Positions 8,806 through 18,195 are shown, counted from the stretch's first letter. The stretch is DNA of 64,000 bases from Micromonospora sp. RHAY321 (GCF_023896955.1 NZ_JAMHIW010000002.1:372001-436000), one strand, 5' to 3'. Notes: generated from the sequence alone by a model not told the origin. Made by a program: numbers and translations.

Positions 8806-11640
8806 CTACCCCGCGCTGACGACCCACTTCTGGTGGGCGCCGCCGGCGTACGTGCCGATCTGGATCTGGGTGCCGTCGGCGGTGGCGCCACCGGCGGCCT
8901 GCATCACCTTGCCCGACTGCGGGTTGCGGATCGACCCGTCGGGCTGCGGCTGCCACACCTGCGAGCCGGTGCCGTTGCAGGTCCACAACTGCACCTTCGT
9001 GCCGTCGGCGGTGCCGCCGTTGTCGACGTCCAGGCACTTGCCCAGAGCGCGGTAGGTGTCGCCGACCCGGCTCCAGGACTGGGCGCTGGTGCTGTTGCAG
9101 GTCCAGAGCTGGATCTTCGTGCCGTCGGCGGTGCCGGCGTTGTTCACGTCCAGGCACTTGCCGCCGACGCCGGTGATGGTGCCCGAGCCGCCGCTGGTGG
9201 CCGCGTACACCTCCAGTTCGTAGATGCGTGCGGCCGGATCGCTGGTGCTGGTCGGCGCGGTGATGGCCAACCGCACGTGGCGGGTGCCGGGGGCGGTGAC
9301 GTTGTGGGTCGTGGTGCTCGCCGTGTTGCCGGTCACCGTGGCGCGGGTGGTCCAGGTCGTGCCGTCCGCGCTGGACGCGACCGTGAAGTCCCGGGTGTTC
9401 CAGGCGGCGTTCTCGCCGCCGGCTCCGGCGTGCTTGACCACCACCCGGTTCACCGCGTAGCTGGCCCCCAGATCCACCTGGAGGTACTTCGTGGCGCCCG
9501 TCGAGCACCACTTGTCACCGTTGCCGCCGGCGACGCTGCCGTTGACGGCCTTGGCCGGGGCCTCGGTCGCCGAGCAGGAGCTGTCCGCCGTGGCCGGCTT
9601 GTTGAGCGCCAGGTTGGCCCCGCCGGTCGGCGGCGGGGTGGTGCCCGGGATGGCGTTCAGCGTGTACCACGCCTCGGTGCTCCACAGTGACTGCCCGGTG
9701 GTCGAGGTGAACGGGCGCGGCGAGCGCAGGTACACGACGTGGCCGGCCTTGCGCCCACCAACGGCGAGGCTGACCTTCTTTCCGTCCGCCGAGAGGGTGG
9801 CCGAGGTGACGGTCAGCGTCTCCTCGTCGATCTTCGGACCGCCGTAGCTGGCGGTCGCCTGGTACCGCCACTGCTTGACCTTGTAGTGCGCGGCCAGGTT
9901 GGCGGCGGTCTCCGCCGAGACCGGCTGGGTGTACTCCACCTCGAAGCCGGCCTCGGTGGCCCGCATGGCGAGCATCTCGAAGGCGTTGGTGGTGTTCGGG
10001 GTGAGCTTCTGCAGGCCGTACGACAGCTTGCCGGTCTGGCCCCAGTTGCCGCCCGCGCCGAGCCCGCCGACGTAGATCGCGCCGTCCGGTCCGACGTTGA
10101 CCTCGGAGACGCCCGCCTCGAGGCCCTGGGTGAGCCGGAACAGGGCACCCTGGTACTCGCCGTTGACCTTCTCCACATTGGCTCTCTGCAGGCCGCCGTA
10201 GGTCACGTCACCGATGACGAACTGCCCGGCGTACCGGCCGGTGGTCAGGTACATCGGCGTGCTGGGGGAGTTGGCGATCTCGTTCTGCGGCATCCAGAGC
10301 ACCGGCGGGGTGACCGGGTTGGCGTCGAACGGGCCGGCCGGGTTCATGTAGTGGTTGAAGAACCGGCCCTGCTTGACGTGCACCAACTTCGAGGAGGGCA
10401 GCCAGCCGCCCTGGTTGTCGGTGACGAAGATGCCGCCCTCCGGGCCCCAGCCGATGCCGTGCGGGGTGCGCAGGCCACCGGCGACGTAGCTGACCGCCCC
10501 GGTGTCCTTGTTGACCTTGAGGGTGGTGCCCCGGTTGACGGCGGGCTGCGGGTTGGTGGTCGCGCCGCCGGAGTTGATCGACACCGACAGGTTCAGGTAG
10601 AAGAACCCGTCCTGGTAGAGCAGGCCGAACGCGAACTCGTGGAAGTTCCCGCCGTACGGCCAGGTGGCGACCGTCTGGAGCTGGTCGGCCACCTCGTCGC
10701 CGGTGCTGTCGACCAGTCGGGTCAGCCGCTGCTTCTCCGAGACGTAGACCACTCCGTCGACGACCTTGAGCCCCATCGGCTCCTTGAGACCTCCAGCGAT
10801 CTTCTTGGTGGTCACGTTGCCCGGCGTGGTCGCGCCGCCGGTGTTGTTCATGATCCACACCTCACCGTCCTGCGAGGTGCCGGACTGGTCGCTGCCACCC
10901 CAGGTCGAGATGACCAGTCGGCCGTCGGGCAGCCAGTCCATCCCGGTGACCTTCGGCTGGAAGCCGGTGGGCCGCAGGTTGGTCAGCGTGTAGCCGGGGT
11001 GCACACCGGTCAGCGGCAGGCCGTCACCGGGGGAGTCGGTGACCCCCTCGCACTCCTTGCGGCCGGGAGCGGTCACCCGGACCACCCCGGCGTCGGTGCT
11101 CAGCGCCGAGTTCGGCACGACCACGAAGGACGACGAGCCGGGCGTTTTCCACTCCAGGGTGATCTGCTGCCCGCCGTCGCGCTCGAAGTGGTCGATGCGC
11201 AGCGGGTGCAGCCCGGCGGTGAGGGTGACGGTGCCCTCCTTGGGCGGCGTCGCGCCGTGCAGGCCGTCGTGGTTGATCACCACGCTGTTGTCGATGGTCA
11301 GCTTGGATCCGTCGTCGCTGCTGAGCCGGAACGTGTAGCTGCCGGCCTGGGTGGTGGTGATGTTGCCGAGGACCTGCGAGACGAAGTAGTTGTCGAAGCC
11401 GAAGTCGGCGGTCGACGTCCAGTTGATCGTGGACATCAGCTTGTCCACGTTCGGGGTCTGCGCGGGCTTGAGCGTGCAGAGCTCGGACAGCGGCACCTGC
11501 ACGTCGAAGACGCGCAGCGTGACGCCCGGTTCCTGCTCGGGGGCGGCGCCGGCCGGGTCGGCCCAGAAGCCGGCGGCGAGGACGAGTGCCAGCGCACCCA
11601 GGACAGGACTGCGGAATCGGCGCAGCAGCCGTGTGCCCAT
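8806..11640 (-). CDS. Secreted multidomain sugar-dehydrogenase-like protein: PA14, propeller, F5/8C (CBM32) and ricin-B lectin (CBM13)
   Basis: 944 residues. A signal peptide ends near residue 32. Domains in order: a PA14-like module about 60-185 (SYTFRLSSDDGSKLTID), a GSDH/NHL-like six-bladed propeller about 210-555 (GMDWLPDGRLVISTWGG, RTPHGIGWGPEGGIFVTDN), a linker with Ig-like strands, an F5/8-type C or CBM32 module about 680-815, and a ricin B-type beta-trefoil about 820-942 with repeated CLDV and QLWTCN signatures. Inferred role: extracellular oxidation or binding of polysaccharide. It differs from the 700-residue protein at 1175 in its accessory domains. GGAGG precedes the ATG. Confidence 0.85.
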   Translation of the reverse strand: MGTRLLRRFRSPVLGALALVLAAGFWADPAGAAPEQEPGVTLRVFDVQVPLSELCTLKPAQTPNVDKLMSTINWTSTADFGFDNYFVSQVLGNITTTQAGSYTFRLSSDDGSKLTIDNSVVINHDGLHGATPPKEGTVTLTAGLHPLRIDHFERDGGQQITLEWKTPGSSSFVVVPNSALSTDAGVVRVTAPGRKECEGVTDSPGDGLPLTGVHPGYTLTNLRPTGFQPKVTGMDWLPDGRLVISTWGGSDQSGTSQDGEVWIMNNTGGATTPGNVTTKKIAGGLKEPMGLKVVDGVVYVSEKQRLTRLVDSTGDEVADQLQTVATWPYGGNFHEFAFGLLYQDGFFYLNLSVSINSGGATTNPQPAVNRGTTLKVNKDTGAVSYVAGGLRTPHGIGWGPEGGIFVTDNQGGWLPSSKLVHVKQGRFFNHYMNPAGPFDANPVTPPVLWMPQNEIANSPSTPMYLTTGRYAGQFVIGDVTYGGLQRANVEKVNGEYQGALFRLTQGLEAGVSEVNVGPDGAIYVGGLGAGGNWGQTGKLSYGLQKLTPNTTNAFEMLAMRATEAGFEVEYTQPVSAETAANLAAHYKVKQWRYQATASYGGPKIDEETLTVTSATLSADGKKVSLAVGGRKAGHVVYLRSPRPFTSTTGQSLWSTEAWYTLNAIPGTTPPPTGGANLALNKPATADSSCSATEAPAKAVNGSVAGGNGDKWCSTGATKYLQVDLGASYAVNRVVVKHAGAGGENAAWNTRDFTVASSADGTTWTTRATVTGNTASTTTHNVTAPGTRHVRLAITAPTSTSDPAARIYELEVYAATSGGSGTITGVGGKCLDVNNAGTADGTKIQLWTCNSTSAQSWSRVGDTYRALGKCLDVDNGGTADGTKVQLWTCNGTGSQVWQPQPDGSIRNPQSGKVMQAAGGATADGTQIQIGTYAGGAHQKWVVSAG

Positions 11641-11894
11641 CGTTCCTCCAAGAGGGATAGGAGTGTCCGACGGCCGGCGTGGATCAGTGGTGGAGGCGAT
11701 GGCCGTCGGCCCGGTTCCGAAACGCCCTCGACGCCGACGAGTGACGTTCTGGAAACACCGGGTTGATGGGTCGAGACATTAAGTTGTTTCGATTGGACTG
11801 TCCATGCCTTTGCATCGATACATCAAAAGTTCCCGATGTATGTGCGAAAGTACGCGGTGGTACGCGATGAATGCCCGGTGTCGAGACCCTGGAC
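11641..11894. promoter_or_regulatory. Unusually AT-rich intergenic region with an inverted repeat
   Basis: This 254-bp region upstream of the 944-residue secreted protein is markedly less GC-rich than its surroundings between about 11765 and 11850. ATACATC (11818-11824) and GATGTAT (11835-11841) form a 7-bp inverted repeat with a 10-bp spacer. I see no coding sequence. It is the likely promoter/operator region of the minus-strand gene. Confidence 0.4.
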
Positions 11895-12767
11895 CTACCG
11901 CCGCCCGCGCCGGGCCGGACCACCCGCCCGGTTGCCGGGCTTCCGGGTCGCGGTGCCCGGCTTACGGGCCGGGACGGCGGACCCACGGGCTCGGCCGGCG
12001 GGACGGCGGGCCGGGTTGGCAGCGCCGCGCGGAGCGGGTCGACGGCGGGCCGCCACCAGCACGACGACCGCGACCACCGCCACGATCACGGCCGGCACCA
12101 GCCACGGCGGCAGACCACCGCCCTGCCCGGTCGTGGCGCCCGCCGGCTCGCTCGCCGCAGCGCCGCTAGCGCCCGCCGGGCCGGGGCTCGCGCCGGCTGC
12201 TCCGGGGCTCGCCGACGGGGTGCCCTCCACCTGGGCGAGCAGCGCCGGCGCGGGACCGTCCGTGGGCGCCGTCCAACCGGCCGGTGCCGCCGTGATGGAA
12301 CCCTGGTAGTCGAACGTGACGCTGCCGCGCACGGCCTCACCATCGGAGGCGACGGAGAGATAGCTGGCGGTGTACCGGCCCTTCGCCGGCCAGTGCGCGA
12401 CGGACACCATGGCGGGGAAGCCGGTGTGGTACAGCCGAGGCTCGAAGACCCCGTTGACCATGAAGTACTCCTGGACCGGCTTGTCCAACCGCTTCGGCTC
12501 GCCGTACGACCAGCCGTTGTCCACCCGCGACCCGTTCGGCCCGGTGACGGTGAAGTGGGCGTTGGACGCCGGCTTCTCGGTGAAGTACAACGCCACCTGC
12601 GCCAGCGGCTCACGGACAACGGTGCCGGTCAGCGGGGCCGACGTCGCCAACTGGCCGTGCGCGGACGCCGGAGCGGCGGGCAGCAGCAGGAACACCACCA
12701 GCGTCGCGGCCAGCGCCGCCAGCGCTCGGCTCAGGACGTGACGGACAGTGACCAGCCTCGATCGCAT
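11895..12767 (-). CDS. copC: CopC-domain copper resistance protein, membrane-anchored
   Basis: 290 residues. After a signal peptide (ending APASA) the mature protein begins with His (HGQLATSAP), the usual N-terminal copper ligand of CopC. Further CopC features are VALYFTEKP and YTASYLSVASDGEAVRGSVTF. A Pro/Ala/Gly linker leads to a membrane helix at about 225-245 and a basic Arg/Pro/Ala-rich cytoplasmic tail. This is the YcnJ/YobA-like arrangement. Divergent from a cupredoxin-like lipoprotein and a polytopic membrane protein, which supports a copper-handling role at the membrane. Confidence 0.82.
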   Translation of the reverse strand: MRSRLVTVRHVLSRALAALAATLVVFLLLPAAPASAHGQLATSAPLTGTVVREPLAQVALYFTEKPASNAHFTVTGPNGSRVDNGWSYGEPKRLDKPVQEYFMVNGVFEPRLYHTGFPAMVSVAHWPAKGRYTASYLSVASDGEAVRGSVTFDYQGSITAAPAGWTAPTDGPAPALLAQVEGTPSASPGAAGASPGPAGASGAAASEPAGATTGQGGGLPPWLVPAVIVAVVAVVVLVAARRRPAPRGAANPARRPAGRARGSAVPARKPGTATRKPGNRAGGPARRGRR

Positions 12768-12869
12768 TCGTTCATCATGGTCATTTCCTCCCCGCCGAAC
12801 AAGACGTAGAGTTCACGTCCCCGACGATCAGTTCGACACCCGTCCCCCCGCGTCGTTCGGAGTCCGCCC

Positions 12870-13343
12870 GTGTTCGTCCGTGCCCCCGGTTCCCGGGTTC
12901 CCGCCGTCCTCGCCACCGGTGTCCTCGCCGCCCTGCTCGCCACCGGTTGCGGGCAGGGCGACGACCCGTCCGTGGCCGACCCGTCGGCATCGCCGACGGC
13001 CGCCGCGCCGCCGACGACCGCCACCACGCCGGCGCCGTCGGCCAGCCCCACACCCGGCCCCACCGCCAGCACGCCGGCGGTGGACCGGGAGATCACCGTG
13101 ACGATCGCGAAGCGGCGGGTCAACCCGCCGACCGGGCGGGTCACCGTGAGTAAGGGCCAGCTGGTGCGGATCACGGTCACCTCGGACGTTCCCGACGAGC
13201 TGCACCTGCACGGCTACGACCTGGGCGCCCGCCTGCCGGCCGGCGCGCCCGCCTCGGTGGAGTTCCGCGCCGACAAGACCGGGCTGTTCGAGGTGGAGAC
13301 GCACGAGACCGAGCTGGTGCTGTTCCAGCTCGTCGTCCGCTGA
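12870..13343 (+). CDS. Cupredoxin-like lipoprotein
   Basis: 157 residues. The lipobox LLATGC gives a lipidated Cys at about 27, followed by a Ser/Thr/Pro/Ala linker of about 45 residues. The C-terminal 85 residues resemble an EfeO/plastocyanin-like cupredoxin fold: ITVTIAKRRVNPPTG, DELHLHGYDLGA, and ETHETELVLFQLVV with several His residues. Cupredoxins bind copper or act as structural domains; whether a full type 1 site is present is not clear. It is 5 bp upstream of the membrane-protein gene and divergent from copC. Confidence 0.72.
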   Translation: MFVRAPGSRVPAVLATGVLAALLATGCGQGDDPSVADPSASPTAAAPPTTATTPAPSASPTPGPTASTPAVDREITVTIAKRRVNPPTGRVTVSKGQLVRITVTSDVPDELHLHGYDLGARLPAGAPASVEFRADKTGLFEVETHETELVLFQLVVR

Positions 13344-13348
13344 GCACC

Positions 13349-14707
13349 GTGACCGGCGCGACCGCCGTGCTGGCACACGGTGTCGGTGGCCGTCAGGACC
13401 TTCCGATCACGCTGCCGCAGCTCGTCGTCGCCGCGGCCCTGACCCTCGTCGTCACGTTCCTCGCGCTGGGCCTGCTCTGGCGCGAGCCACGACTCGACCG
13501 CGACGCCGCCGGCGGCCGGCCGGTGCCGCAGCGCCTGGCCCGGCTCGTCGACGCGCCCGCCCTCCGGTGGGCGCTGCGCGCGTTGGGCCTGCTCGCCGCC
13601 GGGTGGTTCTGCCTGGGCCTGCTGGCCGGACCGGACACCCCGGACAACCCGACGGCCGGCGCGCTCTACGTGCTGCTCTGGGTCGGGCTGGTGCCCGTGT
13701 CGTTGCTGCTCGGCCCGGTCTGGCGGGCGGTCAACCCGCTGCGTACGGTGCACCTGCTCGCCGCGCTGGCGGTACGGCGGGACCCGGAGCGCGGCCTCCG
13801 CGAGCTGCCAGCCGGCCTGGGGCTCTGGCCGGCGGCCGTCACCCTGTTCGGGTTCGTCTGGCTGGAACTGGTCGCACCCGACCGGGCCACGCTGCCGGTC
13901 ATCACCGCCTGGCTCGCCGCGTACGCCGTGGTCATGCTGGCCGGGGCGGCGCTGTTCGGCGCGGGCTGGTTCGACCGGGCCGACCCGTTCGAGGTGTACA
14001 GCGGACTGGTCGGCCACCTCGCCCCGGTCGGCCGGGCCGCGGACGGCGTGCTGGTGTGGCGCAACCCGCTGGACGGGATCGCCGGCCTGCGCCCCCGACC
14101 CGGCCTGGTCGCCGTGGTGGTCGTGCTGCTCGGCTCGACGATGTTCGACAGCCTCTCCAACGCGCCCGCGTGGCTGCGCTTCGCTCAGGAGAACGGCCAG
14201 CCTCCGGCGGTCACCGGCAGCGTCGGGCTGATCCTGGTCATCGCCGCCGTCGCCGCGGCGTACCTCGCCGCCACCGGGGCCGCCGCCCGGATCGGCCGCG
14301 CCGACGACGACCCGGTCGACGGTGCCACGTCGGCCCGCGCCGTGCCCGGCGAACTCGCCCACTCGATCGTGCCGATCGCCGCGGGATACCTGGTGGCGCA
14401 CTACTACTCGCTGCTGATCCTGGAGGGTCAGCGCACCGTCGCGCTGCTCTCCGACCCCCTCGGCACCGGCGCCAACTGGTTCGGCACAGCCGGCTGGCAA
14501 CCGCACACCGGCCTGGTCACCCCCGGCGGGGTGGCCAGCCTCCAGATCACCGTCATCATCCTCGGGCACCTGCTCGGCACGCTGCTCGCCCACGACCGCG
14601 CCCTGTACCTGTTCCCCCGTGCCCGGGCGGTGGCCGGTCAGCTCCCACTGCTGGCACTGATGGTCGCCTACACCGTCGCCGGCCTGCTGCTGCTCTACGC
14701 CGGGTAG
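13349..14707 (+). CDS. Polytopic membrane protein of unknown function, copper-gene neighbour
   Basis: 452 residues with about ten hydrophobic helices. The N-terminus carries LAHGVGGRQDLP before the first helix. I do not recognise a characterised family with certainty; similar actinobacterial proteins are sometimes annotated by weak similarity as hydrolases. The GTG start lies 5 bp after the cupredoxin gene, indicating one operon. With copC divergent, a role in copper handling or membrane oxidase assembly is plausible but inferred from context only. Confidence 0.6.
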   Translation: MTGATAVLAHGVGGRQDLPITLPQLVVAAALTLVVTFLALGLLWREPRLDRDAAGGRPVPQRLARLVDAPALRWALRALGLLAAGWFCLGLLAGPDTPDNPTAGALYVLLWVGLVPVSLLLGPVWRAVNPLRTVHLLAALAVRRDPERGLRELPAGLGLWPAAVTLFGFVWLELVAPDRATLPVITAWLAAYAVVMLAGAALFGAGWFDRADPFEVYSGLVGHLAPVGRAADGVLVWRNPLDGIAGLRPRPGLVAVVVVLLGSTMFDSLSNAPAWLRFAQENGQPPAVTGSVGLILVIAAVAAAYLAATGAAARIGRADDDPVDGATSARAVPGELAHSIVPIAAGYLVAHYYSLLILEGQRTVALLSDPLGTGANWFGTAGWQPHTGLVTPGGVASLQITVIILGHLLGTLLAHDRALYLFPRARAVAGQLPLLALMVAYTVAGLLLLYAG

Positions 14708-14768
14708 GACCGCCGCCGGCCGGGTGACCCGGGTTCGGGGCGGTGCTGCCCGCAGGTGAGGATGGGGC

Positions 14769-15545
14769 GTGGATTCCGATCTTCGCCGCTACCTCGACGA
14801 GCTGGTCGACGCCGCCCGGGACGTGCTCGGCGACGACCTGGTGGGCGCGTACGCCGCCGGCTCGGTGGGGCTCGGCGCGTACCAGCGCGGTCGCAGTGAC
14901 GTGGACGTGGCGCTGGTCTGTGCCGGGCCGCTGACCGGGACCGACAAGGTGGCGCTGGTGGCGCGGCTGCGACACGAAGCGCTGCCCTGCCCGGCGCGCG
15001 GGCTGGAACTGGTCGCCTACCAACGGTCCGTGGCCGCCGCCGGCCGGCCGGAACCCGGCTTCGAGGTCGAGCTGAACACCGGTTCCGGGATGCCGTTCCG
15101 GCGCACCCTCGACCCGGCGGACCGGCCCGCGACCGACGGCCGGTTCTGGTACGGGCTGGATCGCAGCATCCTGCACCAGAGCGGCTTGCCGCTGCTCGGG
15201 CCGCCGGCGGGGGAGGTCTTCGCCGACCTGGCCCCGGCCGACCTGCGCCGCCTGCTGATCGAGGCGCTGACCTGGTGGTTGGCCCTGCCGATGCCGCCGG
15301 GCGACCAGCCCGCGCCCGGCGCGGAGGACGCGGTGCTCGGCGCGTGCCGGTCGCTGGTACGCCACCGCGACGGCGTCTGGTTGTCCAAGGTGGCGGCCGG
15401 GCAGCGGCTGATCGATGCCGGGGACCCGGCCGAGGTGGTCCGCCGGGCGGTCGCCGCCCGGCGCGGCGGGCCGCCGCCCACCGGGGCGCAGGCACGCGCC
15501 TTCCAGCAGCGGGTCCGCGCCGAGATCGCCGGCCAGCCCGACTAG
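14769..15545 (+). CDS. Nucleotidyltransferase of the aminoglycoside adenylyltransferase (AadA/ANT) type
   Basis: 258 residues. The polymerase-beta-like motif appears as AAGSVGLGAYQRGRSDVDVAL, broken down as GS followed by DVD at about residues 30-47. The C-terminal half is helical, as in ANT(3'')/(9) enzymes (RRLLIEALTWWLALP, CRSLVRHRDGVWLSK). Family members adenylylate aminoglycosides, but many actinomycete homologues have no proven drug substrate, so resistance is not asserted. GTG start at 14769 with GAGGAT upstream. Confidence 0.75.
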   Translation: MDSDLRRYLDELVDAARDVLGDDLVGAYAAGSVGLGAYQRGRSDVDVALVCAGPLTGTDKVALVARLRHEALPCPARGLELVAYQRSVAAAGRPEPGFEVELNTGSGMPFRRTLDPADRPATDGRFWYGLDRSILHQSGLPLLGPPAGEVFADLAPADLRRLLIEALTWWLALPMPPGDQPAPGAEDAVLGACRSLVRHRDGVWLSKVAAGQRLIDAGDPAEVVRRAVAARRGGPPPTGAQARAFQQRVRAEIAGQPD

Positions 15546-15674
15546 CGGCCCGGTCACCACGACGCCGCACGGACGCACCCGGGTGGAAGCGTGCTCACCG
15601 CCCCCGGAGAAGGATGCTGCCGAGGAGGAGAAGGCCAGGTCAGAGAGCTCACCCGGACAGCCTGTTGACCAAAA

Positions 15675-15680
15675 TAGGAT
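15675..15680 (+). promoter_or_regulatory. -10 element of a leaderless promoter
   Basis: TAGGAT ends 6 nt before the GTG at 15687, the spacing expected when transcription starts at the first base of the start codon. It supports this GTG over the downstream ATG at 15714. Confidence 0.5.
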
Positions 15681-15686
15681 GCGGCA

Positions 15687-16793
15687 GTGACCGACGGTGA
15701 GCGGGGGCGGACGATGACGCAGGTGGACTCGGCGGAGACCGGGCAGGGCGACGCCGGCCGACGGGATGCCGGCGCCCGGACGTGGCGCGCCCGCATCCGC
15801 CGGGCGATGCGCAACGTCTTCCGGCCGAGCCCCTGGAAGCGCGGCCTGGTGCTCGCGGCGCTGGCGCTGCTGCTCGGCCTGATCCTGCTACTGCACCGGC
15901 AGATCCCGAACCGGATCGGGAACCTCGGCAGCCTGGTGGAGACGTTCCTGCCGTGGTTCGGCCTGCTCATCCCCGTACTGCTGATCGGGGCGCTGTGGCG
16001 TCGTTCAGCCTCCGCGGTGGCCGCGCTGCTGCTGCCGGTCGTGGTGTGGCTGAACCTCTTCGGCGGGCTGCTCGTCGACAAGTCCCGTCCCGGCGGCGAC
16101 CTCACCGTGGCCCAGCAGAACGTCAACGCCAACAACCCCGACCCGGCCGGCACCGCCCGCGACCTCGCCGCCGCCGGTGCGGACGTGCTGGCCCTGGTGG
16201 AGCTGAGCCCGCAGGCCGTGGGCACGTACGAGGAGGAGTTGGGGAAGGCGTACCCGTACCACACGGTGCAGGGCACGGTCGGGCTGTGGAGCAAGCTGCC
16301 GCTGTCGGACAGTCAGCCGGTGGACATCCAGATGGACGCCGGCCCGCTGGCGGCCACCAAGCCGGCCGACATCACGATGGCCTACAACCGGGCGCTGCGC
16401 GCCACGGTGGTCACCGACCAGGGGCCGCTGGTGGTGTACGTGGCCCACCTGGGATCCGTGCGGGTTAATCCCAGGGCGGGCTTCTGGACGGCCCATCGGG
16501 ACAGGAACGCGCGGGCGCTCGGCGAGGCCGTCGCCGCCGAACGGAACGAACGGGTGGTGCTGCTCGGCGACCTGAACGGCACCATGGACGACCGCGTGTT
16601 CGGCAGCATCACCTCGCGGTTGCGCTCGGCTCAGGTCGAGGCCGGGGACGGCTTCGGCTTCACCTGGCCGGCGACGTTCCCGGTGGTGCGGATCGACCAG
16701 ATCCTGGTCCGCGGTGTGAAGCCGGAGAGCTCCTGGGTGCTGCCGGCCACCGGCGGCGACCACCTGCCGGTGGCGGCCAGCATCAGCTGGTGA
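15687..16793 (+). CDS. Membrane-anchored endonuclease/exonuclease/phosphatase (EEP) family protein
   Basis: 368 residues. A basic N-terminus is followed by three hydrophobic helices (about 52-70, 85-105 and 107-125). The extracytoplasmic EEP domain follows: TVAQQNVNANN, LALVELSP (catalytic Glu), VVLLGDLNGTMDD and a terminal GGDHLPVAA with the catalytic Asp-His. Such proteins cleave phosphodiesters; the substrate (extracellular nucleic acid or lipid) is unknown. Convergent with the reductase gene ending at 16801. Confidence 0.82.
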   Translation: MTDGERGRTMTQVDSAETGQGDAGRRDAGARTWRARIRRAMRNVFRPSPWKRGLVLAALALLLGLILLLHRQIPNRIGNLGSLVETFLPWFGLLIPVLLIGALWRRSASAVAALLLPVVVWLNLFGGLLVDKSRPGGDLTVAQQNVNANNPDPAGTARDLAAAGADVLALVELSPQAVGTYEEELGKAYPYHTVQGTVGLWSKLPLSDSQPVDIQMDAGPLAATKPADITMAYNRALRATVVTDQGPLVVYVAHLGSVRVNPRAGFWTAHRDRNARALGEAVAAERNERVVLLGDLNGTMDDRVFGSITSRLRSAQVEAGDGFGFTWPATFPVVRIDQILVRGVKPESSWVLPATGGDHLPVAASISW

Positions 16794-16800
16794 ACGTGCC

Positions 16801-18195
16801 CTAGCGGACCGGGCGGGGCTGGAGCGAGGCGAAGAGCAGGTTGAGTCCCTCGGCCATGGTCGGGTGGGTGATGATCGCGTCCCGCAGGGCGGTCCACGGC
16901 ATGCCGGCGAGCATCGCCAGCTGCACGGAGGTGATCACCTCTCCGGCCTCGGCGCCGAGCAGCGCCGCGCCGAGGATCCGGCCGCTGCCGGCGTCGACCA
17001 CCGCCTTCCACATGCCCTCGGTCTGCCGCAGGGTGCGCGCCCGGGGGATCGCGGAGACCGGCAGGTGGGCCACCTGCACGTCGTACCCGGCGCGGCGCGC
17101 CTCGGTCTCGGTGAGCCCGACCCGGGCCAGCTCCGGGGTGGTGAAGATGGTGTACGGGATGAGCCGTCCGGCGGTGCTGCGTCGCTCACCCGCCAGGTTC
17201 GCCCGGATGATCCGGTAGTCGTCCAGCGAGGCGTGGGTGAACTGCGGCGTGCCCGCGACGTCCCCGGCCGCCCAGGTCCGCTCGGCGGTGGTACGCAGGT
17301 ACTCGTCGACCAGCACGAAACCGCGCTCGTTCAGCCGGACACCGGCGGCGTCCAGCCCGAGCCCGTCGGTGACCGGCGCCCGACCGGCCGCCACGAGCAC
17401 GTCGTCCCCGGTCACCAGGCTGCCGTCGTCCAGGGTCACCCCGACGGTGCCGTCGTCGTTCCGGTCGACCCGGGCGACCGTCACGCCGACGCGTACGTCG
17501 ATGCCGTCGTCGATGAAGATCCGCATCACCGCGTCGCTCAGGTCGGGATCCTCGCGGGTGAGCAACCGGGGACCGCCCTCGATCAGTGTCACCGTGCTGC
17601 CGAACGAGGCGAACATCTGCGCGAACTCCACCCCGACGGTGCCGCCCCCGAGCACCACCAGGCGGGCCGGCAGCCGGTCCAGGTGCAGCAGGCTGTCGCT
17701 GGTCAGAACCCTGGCCTCCGCCATCCCGGGCACGGACGGCAGGTGTGGTCGGGTGCCCGTGTTGACCACCACGTCGGCGCCGCGGAGCAGCCGCTCACCC
17801 CCGTCCGCCAGGGACACCCGCACGGTACGCGGCCCGACGAAGCGGGCCTCGCCGATCACCAGGTGCAGGCCGGATTCGAGGAACTGCTGCCGGTTGGCGG
17901 CGATCATCCCCTCGACGACGTCCTGCTTGTGGGCGCGCAGCAGGTCCACGTCGACCCGGCCTCCCTCGACCACCAGGCCGAGCGCGCGGGCGCCACGCAG
18001 TTGGCGTGCGGCCCGCGCACTGGTCACCAGCGCCTTGGTCGGGATGCACGCCACGTTGATGCAGCTGCCGCCGATCATCCCGCGTTCGACCATGGCGACG
18101 CGCCGGCCGGAACGGGCAACGTCCATGCTCAACGTCTTGCCGGCCTTGCCGCCGCCCACGACGAGCAGGTCGAACTCCTCCGGTTGGTCGGTCAC
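16801..18195 (-). CDS. Class I flavin disulfide oxidoreductase (dihydrolipoamide dehydrogenase/mercuric reductase-like)
   Basis: 464 residues. FAD motif LLVVGGGKAGKT at the N-terminus, redox pair CINVAC followed by IPTKAL, NAD(P) motif LVVLGGGTVGVEFAQ, second FAD motif TWAAGDVAGTPQFTH, and the C-terminal dimer domain with the ITHPTMAEGLN His. This is the pyridine nucleotide-disulfide oxidoreductase family. It has no 2-oxoacid dehydrogenase neighbours and no N-terminal metal-binding domain, so the substrate is open (flavoprotein disulfide reductase of unknown partner). Confidence 0.88.
   Translation of the reverse strand: MTDQPEEFDLLVVGGGKAGKTLSMDVARSGRRVAMVERGMIGGSCINVACIPTKALVTSARAARQLRGARALGLVVEGGRVDVDLLRAHKQDVVEGMIAANRQQFLESGLHLVIGEARFVGPRTVRVSLADGGERLLRGADVVVNTGTRPHLPSVPGMAEARVLTSDSLLHLDRLPARLVVLGGGTVGVEFAQMFASFGSTVTLIEGGPRLLTREDPDLSDAVMRIFIDDGIDVRVGVTVARVDRNDDGTVGVTLDDGSLVTGDDVLVAAGRAPVTDGLGLDAAGVRLNERGFVLVDEYLRTTAERTWAAGDVAGTPQFTHASLDDYRIIRANLAGERRSTAGRLIPYTIFTTPELARVGLTETEARRAGYDVQVAHLPVSAIPRARTLRQTEGMWKAVVDAGSGRILGAALLGAEAGEVITSVQLAMLAGMPWTALRDAIITHPTMAEGLNLLFASLQPRPVR

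Noticed and set aside
13349..14707. Calling the polytopic membrane protein a fenitrothion hydrolase
   Set aside because: That label is given to some similar actinomycete proteins, but I see no hydrolase motif to support it.
14769..15545. Calling the nucleotidyltransferase an antibiotic-resistance gene
   Set aside because: Only the fold and the GS/DxD motif are visible; substrate specificity cannot be read and no mobile element is nearby.
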